64,000 nucleotides of DNA from Erysipelothrix sp. HDW6C (GCF_011299615.1 NZ_CP049861.1:1364001-1428000); one strand, 5' to 3'. Numbered from the stretch's first letter, positions 44,644 to 53,978 are shown. Program-made: numbers and translations. The notes: generated by a model not told the origin, from the sequence alone.

Positions 44644-46788
44644 ATGGAACAAATTGTAAAAGGGTCAGTTGAATCAAAAATATTTCTAAATGAACAATCT
44701 GGATTTGGTATCTTCCGGATTGTTCTTTTCAATAGCAATCAAAAACCTTTAATTATCAAAGGACCACTTTCGACACTTGAGGTTGAGTCGTTCTATGAGT
44801 TTAGTGGTTATTACCGTGAAGATCCCCGATATGGTATGCAATTTCAAGTGGAATCGTTTAAGAAAATGCTGCCACAACATCGTGATTTTATTGTGCGTTT
44901 CTTAAGTGGACCAAATTTTCCTGGAGTGGGCCAAAAGTCTGCAGAAGCAATTGTCGATGCCTATGGCGAAACTGTCCTTGATGATATTCGAGAAGATGAA
45001 TCATTTGTTCTTCAAGTCAAAGGTATCACACCAGTGAAGGCGACTATGATTCTTGAGAAAGTACGCTACCAAGACCCGATTGAGGACGCAGTATCGTTTC
45101 TAATTGCAAATGGTCTTGGTAACAAACAAATCTTAAAAATAACCAAGGCCTATGGGGAAGACTCAATTCGTTTGATAAAGGAAAATCCGTATCGACTTAT
45201 CTATGATATTGATGGTATTGGATTTAAGACTGCTGACAAGGTTGCGATGTCATTGGGATTCGACCTTGACCATCCGCTTCGCGTCGAAGCACTAATATTG
45301 GATCGTTATAAAACAATTGCTTTTGGCAATGGTGATAGTTATATTTCTAAAAAAGAATTATTCAAAGATGTCCGTATTGGTGACCCTGAATTGGTTGAAA
45401 GCGCATTTGACGCTTTAATTGAAAAAGGTGAACTGGTTTGGGATGAAGATCGCTTGTATCACTACACGCAGTTTGAGAGTGAAGTTAATGTTGCGAAGAC
45501 ATTGGGTGATTTTTCATTCACAGGATATGACTTTGATCTGGATGATTTTGATGGTAAGATAGCAGAAATTGAAAACACACTCCGTATTGATTTTGATGAC
45601 CATCAAAAGACAGCTATTGAAACCTTCCTTAAAGAGGATGTCATGATACTAACAGGGGGTCCAGGAACTGGAAAGAGCACACTACTTTCGGGGATTGTGA
45701 CGCTTTTACAGACAAATATGCCCTGGTTACACATTACCTTGTGTGCGCCAACGGGAAGGGCTGCAAAGCGATTGGAAGAATTGACGAATGTCCAAGCCGC
45801 AACCGTGCATTCTGTGTTGAGGTGGGACTTGGAATCGAATAAGTTTGGTGTTCATGCTGAGAATCCACTTGAAACAGATGTCCTTATTGTTGATGAGTTT
45901 TCGATGATTGATGTTTGGTTACTATCCAATCTCTTAGATGCTTCAAACAATGTTAAGAAATTCTTATTTGTGGGCGATCAAAACCAACTGCCTTCAGTTG
46001 GAAGTGGTTTTGTCCTGGGTGATATGATCGCCTCCGAATCATTTAAGGTTATTGAGTTAGAACGAAATTATCGCCAAGAAGCGGGATCTGAAGTTATTGA
46101 TTTGGCGATGAATATGAATCAAGGCATTTTTGATGTTCACAACTACAGCCGCGATGTTAAGTTTTTTAATTCGCGTTATGGTCCTGTTAAGGATATTGTA
46201 CTAAGAGTCGTGGATGAAGCATTATCTCGCGGCTATGACTTGAGTGATATCCAGGTACTTGCACCGATGTACAATGGACCTGCAGGAATTGACAATCTCA
46301 ATCATTTTCTTCAAAAAATGTGCAATCCTGAGAATAGCATGAAACCACAGATCATGGTCGGCACACGAATCTTTAGAGAAGGGGATAAGATTCTCCAACT
46401 TAAGAATCAACCCGATGATTTCGTTTTCAATGGGGACATTGGAACTCTTGTTGAGGTTGAACCACGCCGTTTGGTTGTTGATTTCGAAGGGAATTTTGTG
46501 GAATACGAACCTGCAGATTTTATTAATATTACACTTGCATACGCCATGAGTGTTCATAAGGCTCAAGGAAGTGAATATCCAATTGTGATTCTTGTGGCGG
46601 TTCAAGATTTCTTCCGCATGCTTTCAAGACGTCTTTATTATACAGGAGCAACCCGTTCATCAAAGTCACTTGTGTTGGTGGGAGAAGAGAAAGCATTTGA
46701 ACGTGCTGTCGCAAATCATCAAGAATCCATTCGTAAAACGTATTTGAAACAACGCCTACAACGGATCGTCGCACAACAAAAATCATAA
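44644..46788 (+). CDS. recD2: RecD2-type ATP-dependent DNA helicase
   Basis: This SF1B 5'-3' helicase is of the RecD2/YrrC type, which works without RecBC in replication-fork repair. It has 714 residues. An N-terminal OB-like region and helix-hairpin-helix repeats (FPGVGQKSAEAIVDAYGE, VKGITPVKA, IDGIGFKTADKVA) precede the motor. Walker A is LTGGPGTGKSTLLSG, motif II is DVLIVDEFSMID, motif III is FVGDQNQLPSVGSG and motif VI includes TGATRSSK. It starts after an AGAGGTG site, 11 bp from the protease gene. Confidence 0.95.
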   Translation: MEQIVKGSVESKIFLNEQSGFGIFRIVLFNSNQKPLIIKGPLSTLEVESFYEFSGYYREDPRYGMQFQVESFKKMLPQHRDFIVRFLSGPNFPGVGQKSAEAIVDAYGETVLDDIREDESFVLQVKGITPVKATMILEKVRYQDPIEDAVSFLIANGLGNKQILKITKAYGEDSIRLIKENPYRLIYDIDGIGFKTADKVAMSLGFDLDHPLRVEALILDRYKTIAFGNGDSYISKKELFKDVRIGDPELVESAFDALIEKGELVWDEDRLYHYTQFESEVNVAKTLGDFSFTGYDFDLDDFDGKIAEIENTLRIDFDDHQKTAIETFLKEDVMILTGGPGTGKSTLLSGIVTLLQTNMPWLHITLCAPTGRAAKRLEELTNVQAATVHSVLRWDLESNKFGVHAENPLETDVLIVDEFSMIDVWLLSNLLDASNNVKKFLFVGDQNQLPSVGSGFVLGDMIASESFKVIELERNYRQEAGSEVIDLAMNMNQGIFDVHNYSRDVKFFNSRYGPVKDIVLRVVDEALSRGYDLSDIQVLAPMYNGPAGIDNLNHFLQKMCNPENSMKPQIMVGTRIFREGDKILQLKNQPDDFVFNGDIGTLVEVEPRRLVVDFEGNFVEYEPADFINITLAYAMSVHKAQGSEYPIVILVAVQDFFRMLSRRLYYTGATRSSKSLVLVGEEKAFERAVANHQESIRKTYLKQRLQRIVAQQKS

Positions 46789-46801
46789 TCGTAAAGGATG
46801 T

Positions 46802-46830
46802 TTTACGTTTCAAAATATTTATGTTATAAT
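46802..46830 (+). promoter_or_regulatory. Promoter of the orphan short transcript
   Basis: TTTACG and TATAAT are separated by 17 bp. Downstream there is no long gene on this strand before the terminator at 46921. Confidence 0.55.
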
Positions 46831-46836
46831 CATTAT

Positions 46837-46955
46837 TGTCTGAGACGTGATGAATCTTAGACGATGGTGGATTTGGTTTGGGAGACAAAATTCATAATTT
46901 ATGGTCTGATGACTATAAATAAAAATAACACCGCTATAATGGTGTTATTTTTTTT
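46837..46955 (+). ncRNA. Candidate short RNA with a Trp-rich mini-ORF
   Basis: A promoter and a strong terminator frame about 115 nt. The 5' end folds into GTCTGAGA-CGTGATGAA-TCTTAGAC (8 pairs). A second hairpin is AGACA..AAATT-CAT-AATTT..GTCT. Between them lies a 15-codon ORF at 46850-46897 (MNLRRWWIWFGRQNS) with three Trp and a weak site (GAGACG). Nothing related to tryptophan follows on this strand; mscL is convergent. It could be a small regulatory RNA, a small peptide gene or a leader that lost its operon. Confidence 0.45.
46921..46955. terminator. Bidirectional terminator
   Basis: AAATAACACC-GCTATAAT-GGTGTTATTT forms a 10-bp stem with a long T run on the plus strand and an A run on the other side. 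It is shared by the short transcript and mscL. Confidence 0.85.
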
Positions 46956-46957
46956 TG

Positions 46958-47365
46958 TTATTTTTGTTTTTTCAGTTCTTTGAGAATATCTTTCAAAAGC
47001 TTTACTTCTTCACTTGGCTCTGCTGGCGCTTCGTCCACAGCTGGAGCTGACTTCTTTGTGAGCAGCTTATTCATAAGTTTTACTGCTACAAAAATACAGG
47101 CAGCAATAATTATAAAATCGACAGTATTTTGTAAGAATGCACCGTAATTAAGTGTAAGTGGATTTGTGCTGTCATCACGAAGAACAAGTTTTAAACTATC
47201 GAAACTTCCTCCACCGGTTATAAGTCCAATGATTGGCATGATGATGTCCGCTACAAGCGAAGAGACAATCTTTCCAAATGCTCCCCCAATAACAACCCCA
47301 ACTGCCATGTCAATAACATTCCCCTGCATGGCAAACTCCTTGAATTCTTTGATAAAATTCTTCAT
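46958..47365 (-). CDS. mscL: Large-conductance mechanosensitive channel
   Basis: MscL is a pentameric membrane valve that opens under hypo-osmotic shock. It has 135 residues. The N-terminal amphipathic helix (MKNFIKEFKEFAMQGNVIDM) leads into TM1 AVGVVIGGAFGKIVSSLVAD. TM2 is VDFIIIAACIFVAVKLMNKL and the C-terminal bundle is EEVKLLKDILKELK. It is monocistronic on the minus strand. Confidence 0.97.
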   Translation of the reverse strand: MKNFIKEFKEFAMQGNVIDMAVGVVIGGAFGKIVSSLVADIIMPIIGLITGGGSFDSLKLVLRDDSTNPLTLNYGAFLQNTVDFIIIAACIFVAVKLMNKLLTKKSAPAVDEAPAEPSEEVKLLKDILKELKKQK

Positions 47366-47463
47366 TATACATCTCCTCCTTTGTTATAAGTTTACTCAAA
47401 ATCATCTTAAGATGAAAGAAATATGATATATTATTGGTAAAGATTTTAGAAAGAAGGTTAATT

Positions 47464-48888
47464 ATGAACGAATCAGTAGTCATGAAGTATTTTAGAGAAA
47501 TCAGTGCAATTCCACGCGCTTCCTTTAATGAAGAAGGTATGCGTGATCATCTCGCAGCTTTTGCGGATACATTAGGATTGAAATATGTCACTGACCATCT
47601 CTTTAATATCATTATTTTTAAACCCGCAACTGCAGGATATGAAGCTGCGCCGGTTGTGATGCTTCAGTCTCACACAGATATGGTTGCAGAAACAAATAAA
47701 GGCAGCAATCATAACTTTGATACCGATCCTTTGGATTTGTATATTGAAGAAGGTATCCTCCATGCTCGTGGTACTACTTTAGGGGCTGATGATGGCGCGG
47801 GAGTTGCATATATGATGGCAATTCTTGCTGACACAGAAACGGGTCATCCGGCCTTAGAATGTGTCTTTACGGTTCAAGAAGAAACCGGATTAACCGGTGC
47901 AACAGAACTTGACACATCAATGTTAGAAGCATCTTTATGTATCGGACTTGACGGGTCTGGAGAAACAGAGACATACGTATCCTCTTGTGGGGGTGTTCGT
48001 GGTGCGCTTACACGTACAGTTAACTATGAGTCGGTAACGATGCCAACGGTTACTGTTCGTATCAGAGGCCTCCTTGGAGGACACTCAGGTGGCGAAATTG
48101 ATCAAGAACGTGGCAATGCTTCGAAACTTGCTGGAATCATCATGCGTCGTGCTTTGGATCAGTTTGCATTCCATGTTGTAGCAATTGATGGTGGATTGAA
48201 AGAAAATGCCATTACTCGCGAAAATGATTTTACAATTGCTCTGTCTGATCCTGCTGTGTTCACAACCTGGTTTAAAGGCGTCGAAAAAGAATTGCAAGAA
48301 CAATATGAATTCTCCGACAACGGCTTAAATTTTATTATCGAAACGGGTTCTACTACACAAGTCTTATCTGAAGTAGATACAGAGGCAGTCGTTAATACGT
48401 TGTTTATGCTCCCATATGGTGTAATTCAAAAGAGTAAAGCTATTGCCGACCTTGTTATTACATCGGCAAATATTGGAACAGTTCGACTTGATGATGAATG
48501 TTTCAAAGTGACAGTATCATTACGTGCTACACAAGGTTTTGTAATTGAAAATATTATGCGTCAAGTTGAATGGGTTGCATCAACAAATGGGTTAAGTGTC
48601 GAATTTAGCTCTCGTTATCCTGGTTGGAATTATGATGCAAATTCAAAATTCCGCGAAAGAACACTTGAAGTTTATAAAGAAATGCGTGGGGAAGCAATGG
48701 AAACTGTTGCGACACATGGCGGACTTGAGTTGGGAATCTGGAAAGGCAAAATGCCAAATTTGGATATCGTAAGTTTTGGTCCAATTATGTTTGACATTCA
48801 TACTCCGGACGAACGTCTTGATATTGCTTCCTTTGATCGCACGTACCAATTCATGGTCGCATTACTCGCATCACTTAACAACTACTAA
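47464..48888 (+). CDS. pepD: M20 dipeptidase PepD (Xaa-His dipeptidase)
   Basis: This zinc aminoacyl-histidine dipeptidase of family M20 acts in cytoplasmic peptide use. The start is ATG 47464 with AAGAAGG upstream; the longer frame from 47434 lacks a site. It has 474 residues. Metal motifs are VMLQSHTDMV, the TTLGADDGAGVAYMMA loop, FTVQEETGLTGA, LDGSGE and the C-terminal FGPIMFDIHTPDERL. A terminator separates it from the IS element. Confidence 0.93.
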   Translation: MNESVVMKYFREISAIPRASFNEEGMRDHLAAFADTLGLKYVTDHLFNIIIFKPATAGYEAAPVVMLQSHTDMVAETNKGSNHNFDTDPLDLYIEEGILHARGTTLGADDGAGVAYMMAILADTETGHPALECVFTVQEETGLTGATELDTSMLEASLCIGLDGSGETETYVSSCGGVRGALTRTVNYESVTMPTVTVRIRGLLGGHSGGEIDQERGNASKLAGIIMRRALDQFAFHVVAIDGGLKENAITRENDFTIALSDPAVFTTWFKGVEKELQEQYEFSDNGLNFIIETGSTTQVLSEVDTEAVVNTLFMLPYGVIQKSKAIADLVITSANIGTVRLDDECFKVTVSLRATQGFVIENIMRQVEWVASTNGLSVEFSSRYPGWNYDANSKFRERTLEVYKEMRGEAMETVATHGGLELGIWKGKMPNLDIVSFGPIMFDIHTPDERLDIASFDRTYQFMVALLASLNNY

Positions 48889-48912
48889 CACAGGACTACC
48901 TGTGTTTTTTTA
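48887..48912 (+). terminator. Terminator of pepD
   Basis: ACACAGG-ACTA-CCTGTGT forms a stem followed by TTTTTT. It marks the last housekeeping signal before the accessory island. Confidence 0.8.
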
Positions 48913-48941
48913 TGTTATAAGTCAAAAAAAGTGGGTAAGAA

Positions 48942-48980
48942 TGAACTGACCTAGTTCGATGGGAATAAATAAAAAGGTAA
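48942..48980. repeat. Left inverted repeat of the IS
   Basis: TGAACTGACC at the tip and GGGAATAAATAAAAA further in match the reverse complement of the right end at 50302-50341. Confidence 0.75.
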
Positions 48981-49591
48981 GTTAGGATTTCATTGTAGTA
49001 TTTTAAATAGTTTATCACAGTTTGTGATACAATTTCTGTAGAACTTTTAAGTTCTGGATTTAACTCGAACGTCTCAGACTTTAGTGAGGAATGGAACGAT
49101 TCGATAGGAGCATTATCAGCAGGTGTCCCTCTTCGAGACATACTCATGATAATGCTTTTGTTTTTTACTCTCAATTGATATTCTTTTGATGTATATACGC
49201 TGCCCTGATCTGAATGAAGAATACAAGCTTTGTCAATCTTCGTAAGCTGATTCAATGTATCAATTACACACGCTAAATCGTGTTTATCACTTAGCGTTGA
49301 GGCAATGATCTCTCCGTTATATAAATCCATAATCGTTGATAAATAAAGCATTTTAGAACCATATGGGATATATGTTATGTCAGTAACCAACTTCTCTAAG
49401 GGATTCTTTGCTTTAAAGTCTCTATCAAGTTTATTATCCATGATTATCGGTTGATACCTATACTTCGTGTTTCGTTTCACTTTTACTCGACTTTGACATT
49501 GATGTTTCTGCATTATTCGCCGAACTGTGTTCTTATTGATAGTATATTTTTGTTACATTAATGCAATAATTTTACGATAACCGTATCTATG

Positions 49592-49800
49592 TAGTGCACC
49601 CCGTTATTTGGACAACAAATAATGGAGGTGCTTTTTTAATGGCAAAACTAACACGAGAACAAAGATTAGAAATATATGAGAAGAAAAAGGAAGGAATAAC
49701 CCGTGCTGCCTTATCTTTGGAATATGGTATCGATAGAGGAAATATTCAGTATTTAATCAGGCTAATTGACCATCATGGCCCAGATATACTTCGTAACAAT
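49592..49800 (+). mobile_element. Fragment of a second IS inside OrfB
   Basis: A second IS left end (TAGTGCACCCCGTTATTTGG) is followed by GGAGGTGC and an ATG at 49639. The reading frame MAKLTREQRLEIYEKKKEGI then ITRAALSLEYGIDRGNIQYL is the N-terminal HTH of another IS3-family OrfA. After LIDHHGPDILRN the sequence returns to the host OrfB (antisense). Only about 200 bp remain, so this is a truncated nested insertion. Confidence 0.7.
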
Positions 49801-49935
49801 CAATATGATTACACTCTTCTTTGTCTGAGTGTACTTGTTTATTCCATCTATAATAGGATGAATTTGAAACATTAGGCAAACCCAAAATATCTTTTACAGG
49901 AATCACAATTCGATATTCATCAACAAGATCAACGA

Positions 49936-50253
49936 CTATTTTTGGAACCACTTCCTTTCTCTTTCCAAATACTTTTTTAGGAGTTCAATTTGTTGCTTTA
50001 GAGATTTGATTTGAAGATTAAGCGTCTCTTCAACAGTATCACCTTCAGGGCCTTTACCATATGAGTACTGTTTACCTACGGGTTGAGTGAATCGAAAGTG
50101 CTCACCGTTTCGATACCATCTCCACCAAGTTTCTATTTGGGTGTCATTTTTGATCCCTAAAGACTCCTTAATATATTTGGTTGAGTATCCCTCATGTTTT
50201 ATTTCAATAACTTTCATCTTTGTTTCGTAACTATGCATAATTCGTGTTCCCAT
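49936..50253 (-). CDS. IS3-family transposase OrfA
   Basis: This 105-residue helix-turn-helix protein has an ideal AGGAGG site before the start at 50253. The HTH segment is YETKMKVIEIKHEGYSTKYI, followed by IETWWRWYRNGEHFRF and a leucine-zipper-like end (IKSLKQQIELLKKYLERE). OrfB starts in an overlapping frame, typical of programmed frameshifting in this family. OrfA itself appears intact. Confidence 0.85.
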   Translation of the reverse strand: MGTRIMHSYETKMKVIEIKHEGYSTKYIKESLGIKNDTQIETWWRWYRNGEHFRFTQPVGKQYSYGKGPEGDTVEETLNLQIKSLKQQIELLKKYLERERKWFQK

Positions 50254-50301
50254 AAGAAAACCTCCTGTATATTGAATCATTTTACAATAATTCGTATACA
50301 A

Positions 50302-50341
50302 GAGGATTTTTATTTATTCCCAATATGCTGGGTCAGTTCCA
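50302..50341. repeat. Right inverted repeat of the IS
   Basis: TTTTTATTTATTCCC then GGTCAGTTCCA form the outer end, the reverse complement of the left repeat at 48942-48980. Confidence 0.75.
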
Positions 50342-50363
50342 AATATTGAAACGAATTTTTTCA

Positions 50364-51032
50364 ATGTTTAAGAAACGTCAAATAGGGGATCCTGTAGTAA
50401 TGAAAGTACCAATTCAAGAGGTTGAAATTGAAGCATTTGTTCCTTTTTTGAAAAGAAGTAACGTTTACACTTCCGTCGGAATTTGTACTAGCACAAGAAT
50501 CGTATGTTAGTTCGATGAGCAATATTTTGGAATTACAAGGTGACGTATTAGCGAAGGCAATTTTTGGGGATGCAATGGAAGTCGTTGAGTGGAGCAGGGA
50601 AGCTTTTCATCTCATGTTTGATGAAGAGGATGTTCCCGAAGAGACTGCAGAATTTATGGAAATCTGGAATTCCGGGAATACTGATGAATTTACTGAGTTT
50701 CTGAATCGTTGGTTCTCAAATGATGCGTCAATTGCTATTGCATCAAAGTTAAAAGAGCGTCAAAGCACGCATTCATCGCTTAAAATTTGCAGGTTCAAAC
50801 AGCACAAATCGTTCATGATCTCGGATTATCTCGCGATAATTTTGGCAATGTTGTGTTGGTTGTTAGTGATAGAATTAATGAGGCTCCCCAAACAGTACTA
50901 AACTATATGCGAGTAGATCATATTGGATTCAGAATTTTGGAGAAGTTGGAAATATGGATAGTAAGTTTACGATGCGATTGGGAACCGGAGCATCGTGTTG
51001 CATGGATTGTAAAAGATGGTCAGCCAATCTAA
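50364..51032 (+). pseudogene. Frameshifted gene, unknown protein
   Basis: Three consecutive frames read as one protein: MFKKRQIGDPVVMKVPIQEV (to near 50443), then KEVTFTLPSEFVLAQESYVS continuing through EVVEWSREAFHLMFDEEDVP to about 50760, then VQTAQIVHDLGLSRDNFGNV to DWEPEHRVAWIVKDGQPI at 51032. The first shift is at a run of T near 50443 and the second near 50765-50790. The reassembled protein would be about 210 residues, acidic, with no signal peptide or TM. I do not recognise it. It lies directly next to the IS right end, so the upstream part may have been lost by the insertion. Confidence 0.6.
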
Positions 51033-51209
51033 GTTGGTTCTGATCCATATTCAATCAGTGATGATATTTTAAGCCAACGGAATACACTTCGTTCAAGTTC
51101 ACATTAGTGTGATTCTTAATCGTGTTCTCCTAGTTATTAAATTATTGTGACAGTATTTATCAATATCTATTGATTTCATCGACCATTTGATTTATTATAT
51201 TAAAGCAAT

Positions 51210-51296
51210 GCCCGAGTGGTGAAATCGGTAGACGCACTGGACTCAAAATCCAGCGAGGTAAAACTCATGACGGTTCGAGTCCGTCCTCGGGCACCA
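51210..51296 (+). tRNA. tRNA-Leu (CAA anticodon)
   Basis: A class II tRNA of 87 nt with an encoded CCA. The acceptor GCCCGAG pairs with CTCGGGC. The anticodon loop is CTCAAAA (CAA, reads UUG). The long variable arm and the T loop GGTTCGAGTCC are present. It is an intact gene inside an otherwise decayed region. Confidence 0.96.
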
Positions 51297-51313
51297 TAAT
51301 AATAATAATAATC

Positions 51314-51347
51314 AAAAGCCTATTGTTGTCAAAATATAGGTTTTTTT
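51314..51347 (+). terminator. Terminator of tRNA-Leu
   Basis: AAGCCTAT and ATAGGTTT pair around TGTTGTCAAAAT, followed by a T run. Confidence 0.65.
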
Positions 51348-52225
51348 CTATTTTAAGGGTTACAATGTGATAAAAATATAGTAACACAATCAGACTATAT
51401 CATTTTAAATTACGATTATGCAGTAAAGAGTCATCTCTAAGTGTAGACAGGTAAATAATGAGAACTTACTAATTCTCCTGAGAAAGTTACGTAGTAAGAA
51501 AATTATGGAATCGAACTGTTTAACTTAGGCAGTTAATGGTACATTATGCTCTTACTCTAGATTTTTGTCATGAGCTTTTGAATCGAATGACATTATATGA
51601 TTGGGACACTTGGCTTGATGGCTATAATGAATTGGGCAAATGGGTGGAATATTGAACAGATTACTTACTATAGCAAAAGAACATAATTTTAATGAATTAT
51701 TTATTACTCTTAATAAAAGAGATATCTATTCTTTGCGCTCAATTATATCAAGTTGTGATTTTCTAGAAATATAACGGAAAACAAAGCAATTCCTATGGAT
51801 GGCTCTTAATTATTAAATTCTACTCAACCTGATAGTTTGTTTCTCATTTGACGATGAAAAGCCTAATTTTATGTTGTCAGTATAAGTCATCTAGTGGATA
51901 GAACTTTATAGACCGGTAAACGCTCATTATCTGCTATATAACCTTGTTCTACTATGTCATCATTTCGTGGTGAACTTGGCGTATTTATTGGTGTCGTATT
52001 GTAAATAATTACTCAATAATTTACAGTATCAACCTTATTAACTTTCATATAATAAATATCGGCGAGCATGATAATGTTTCATCATATGGGTCAATTCCTT
52101 AACTTAATTATGGTTTCACATCGATTGTAACGCCTCCGGTAGTTTATACAATGATTTCTTAGATTTCGTTGCCTTATCAAATTGTTTAAGTCATAATATG
52201 ACTATAACTATATTAGGAGAGAATA
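51348..52225 (+). other. Decayed intergenic stretch
   Basis: About 880 bp hold no intact gene. Fragments of coding quality are seen only at 51549-51775 (described separately). The rest is AT-rich with frequent stops in all frames and no strong repeats or hairpins that I can support, apart from the ribosome site of the next gene. Confidence 0.6.
51549..51775 (+). pseudogene. Acetyltransferase-like gene remnant
   Basis: Two adjacent frames read like protein. The first (51549-51656) gives LTLDFCHELLNRMTLYDWDT then WLDGYNELGKWVEY. The second (from about 51655) gives LLTIAKEHNFNELFITLNKR then DIYSLRSIISSCDFLEI. The latter resembles the C-terminal helix-strand pattern of GNAT acetyltransferases (LA.E.G...I.IT....N..S...I...GF). 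No full-length frame exists, so it is a remnant. Confidence 0.4.
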
Positions 52226-53071
52226 ATGAATAAAATATCCGCAATAATCGTTACATTTAACCCTGAGCTAGAAAGATTTAAATTCGTTATCAATTCGGTT
52301 TCCACTCAGGTTAATAATCTTATTATCGTTGACAATGGTTCAAGTAACATTGGCGATTTAAAGGTTATGTTTAACACTGACGATTTCAATGGTGAAATTA
52401 TTGAAAATGGGAAAAATTTAGGAATCGCAGAGGCACTGAATATAGGGATTGAGCATGCAAAGCAAGAAGGAACTGAATGGGTACTTACCCTGGATGACGA
52501 TTCAATTTGCTCTAATAATTTCGTACAAAGTGCACTTGAAATAATAGATGAAAACCCAAACCAATTTGCTCAAATATCGACAAATGTTCAATATTCATCG
52601 GCTAGAAAAAATGAATCCAACGATACGTTTACGAGAATTAAACTCTGTATAACCTCGGGATCAATCCTAAATGTTAATGCTTGGGAAGCTGTTGGAAAGT
52701 TCAATAAGGAACTCTTTATCGATTATGTTGATTTTGATTTTTGTTATCGATTAGACAAAGCTGGCTACGTAACCATTAGAAACAACAAGTCATTCATAGA
52801 CCATCAGCTGGGAGAGGAAACCAAGGTTAATATGTTTCCTTTCATATCAAGGTATAAAGTAGTGACTTATAACTATAGCCCAATACGAACGTATTATTAT
52901 ACTCGAAATCGTTTATACTGTATTCGAAAATACTGTGGGTTTAGTCAATCGATAAAGCAATTACTGAGTCTAGTTCGTTTTAACACAAAAAAATTACTCT
53001 ATGAAAAAAACAAAGGAAAAAATATTCGGGCAATTATGAGAGGTACTATTGATTCGTTCAAACTCAAATAA
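52226..53071 (+). CDS. Family 2 glycosyltransferase (rhamnosyltransferase-like)
   Basis: This is a GT-A glycosyltransferase of the RfbF/WbbL-like type that adds sugars to surface polysaccharide. It has 281 residues. The N-terminus KISAIIVTFNPELERFKFVI, the strand LIIVDNGSSN, ENGKNLGIAEALNIGI and the metal-binding WVLTLDDDSI are all present, followed by the acceptor part LFIDYVDFDFCYRLDKAGY. It has a good ribosome site (TAGGAGAG). It is the only intact protein gene between the IS and sbcD apart from a small ORF. It is AT-rich and flanked by decayed DNA, which suggests transfer from a capsule-type locus. Confidence 0.88.
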   Translation: MNKISAIIVTFNPELERFKFVINSVSTQVNNLIIVDNGSSNIGDLKVMFNTDDFNGEIIENGKNLGIAEALNIGIEHAKQEGTEWVLTLDDDSICSNNFVQSALEIIDENPNQFAQISTNVQYSSARKNESNDTFTRIKLCITSGSILNVNAWEAVGKFNKELFIDYVDFDFCYRLDKAGYVTIRNNKSFIDHQLGEETKVNMFPFISRYKVVTYNYSPIRTYYYTRNRLYCIRKYCGFSQSIKQLLSLVRFNTKKLLYEKNKGKNIRAIMRGTIDSFKLK

Positions 53072-53978
53072 TGGTGCATTCGATAATACAAATCGAAATT
53101 TTTCTCATTTAGAATGAGAAAAATATAAAGTACATAATAATATATTATGCTAAATAATGTTGATTATGGTAGGAAAGTAAGGCTCGTATGATTAAACCGT
53201 CATAAGTAGTCTAATTCAGTGATGCGTAAAATTTTTAAAATAAGGAAAAATCGGTAGTTCTTATATTATTTCAAATGAGCGAGTTGTGGATTGCAATGAA
53301 AGTGATATCCAGATAGTCAACGATAATCATGGTAATTGTTGAGCGTGCAAGAAAGCAATTCTAGCGCGAGAAGAAATCAACATATTGTTCAGCCACATGT
53401 CTCGAATATTGTGTAGTAATGGCGTATGTATCTATCTATATAAACTGAAAGTATCGTCCTCACAAATGAAAGGTTGGTGAAATTACGAGTTCAAATGGAC
53501 CTAATCTAGAGGTGACAATCCAAAATGATTTGATGTTTTAGTGAGTAGTTTAGCTTATTTAAGAGTAGGTTAAGGTTAAAACTATAGGTGAAGCATCATT
53601 GATTTCCATAATTGTTAGGCAGAGGATTTTATGTTTGGAAAAGAAGAATACTGATTGAGTCAGCAAATTTCTAGTACGAATACAGGGAAATTATGTAACA
53701 TTCATCATTTTACCGATACCGTGTAAGTGAATCCGATTTTGTTCGCCGCCGACGCAATATCAACGGTTGCATTGCTCGGTCATTAAGCCGTAAATCTAAT
53801 GCACATGAATATGCCATGGTTGAGGCGTAATACAATTAAACCTGAGTTTTCTAGAAGACACATCTTCTCAACTTTTGAGGAACTGGACTATGACCTCAGT
53901 TTCTCTTTTTTTATTGCTTATCTAAAGGTTTTATTCTTGAACTAATTTGCGCCAACATGTACAGTTTAGATAACAGAA
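53072..53978 (+). other. Decayed intergenic stretch
   Basis: About 900 bp with no intact gene. A frame near 53285-53480 gives VVDCNESDIQIVNDNHGN, a stop, then KKAILAREEINILFSHMSRI, which looks like a broken protein with one stop, but I cannot name it. AACCTGAG near 53840 and CTCAGTTT near 53895, followed by CTCTTTTTTT, could form a weak terminator. Confidence 0.5.

Larger units (their letters stand above)
48942..49951 (-). pseudogene. IS3-family transposase OrfB, broken
   Basis: The DDE integrase core is readable: VTDITYIPYGSKMLYLSTIMDLYNGEIIAS, then ACILHSDQGSVYTS, then MSRRGTPADNAPIESFHSSLKSE, which carries the catalytic D, D, E. The N-terminal part is on a separate segment (VPKIVVDLVDEYRIVIPVKDILGL, from 49951). 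The two are split by the inserted fragment at about 49592-49800 and by an in-frame TAA in GYRKIIALM-stop-QKYTINKN near 49555. The C-terminus departs from the family after YLKYYNE and runs through the inverted repeat. It is inactive. Confidence 0.8.
48942..50341 (-). mobile_element. Degenerate IS3-family insertion sequence
   Basis: This element of about 1.4 kb is bounded by imperfect inverted repeats (about 30 matches over 36 positions). It has an intact orfA and a broken orfB on the minus strand with the IS3-type overlap, plus a DDE integrase core. It contains an internal stop, a nested fragment of another IS and a truncated orfB end, so it cannot move by itself. No clear target duplication was found. 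Confidence 0.8.

Noticed and set aside
46837-46955. Functional trp attenuator
   Set aside because: The peptide is Trp-rich, but the only neighbouring gene downstream, mscL, is on the opposite strand; there is no operon to attenuate.
48896-48941. End of the OrfB reading frame beyond the IS
   Set aside because: The frame runs through the inverted repeat and the pepD terminator into flanking DNA; these codons are not part of the original transposase.
51210-51296. tRNA-Leu as an integration site for a larger element
   Set aside because: No duplicated 3' tRNA end and no integrase gene were seen in the surrounding decayed DNA.
53072-53978. CRISPR array or phage remnant
   Set aside because: No regularly spaced repeats and no phage-like frames are present.
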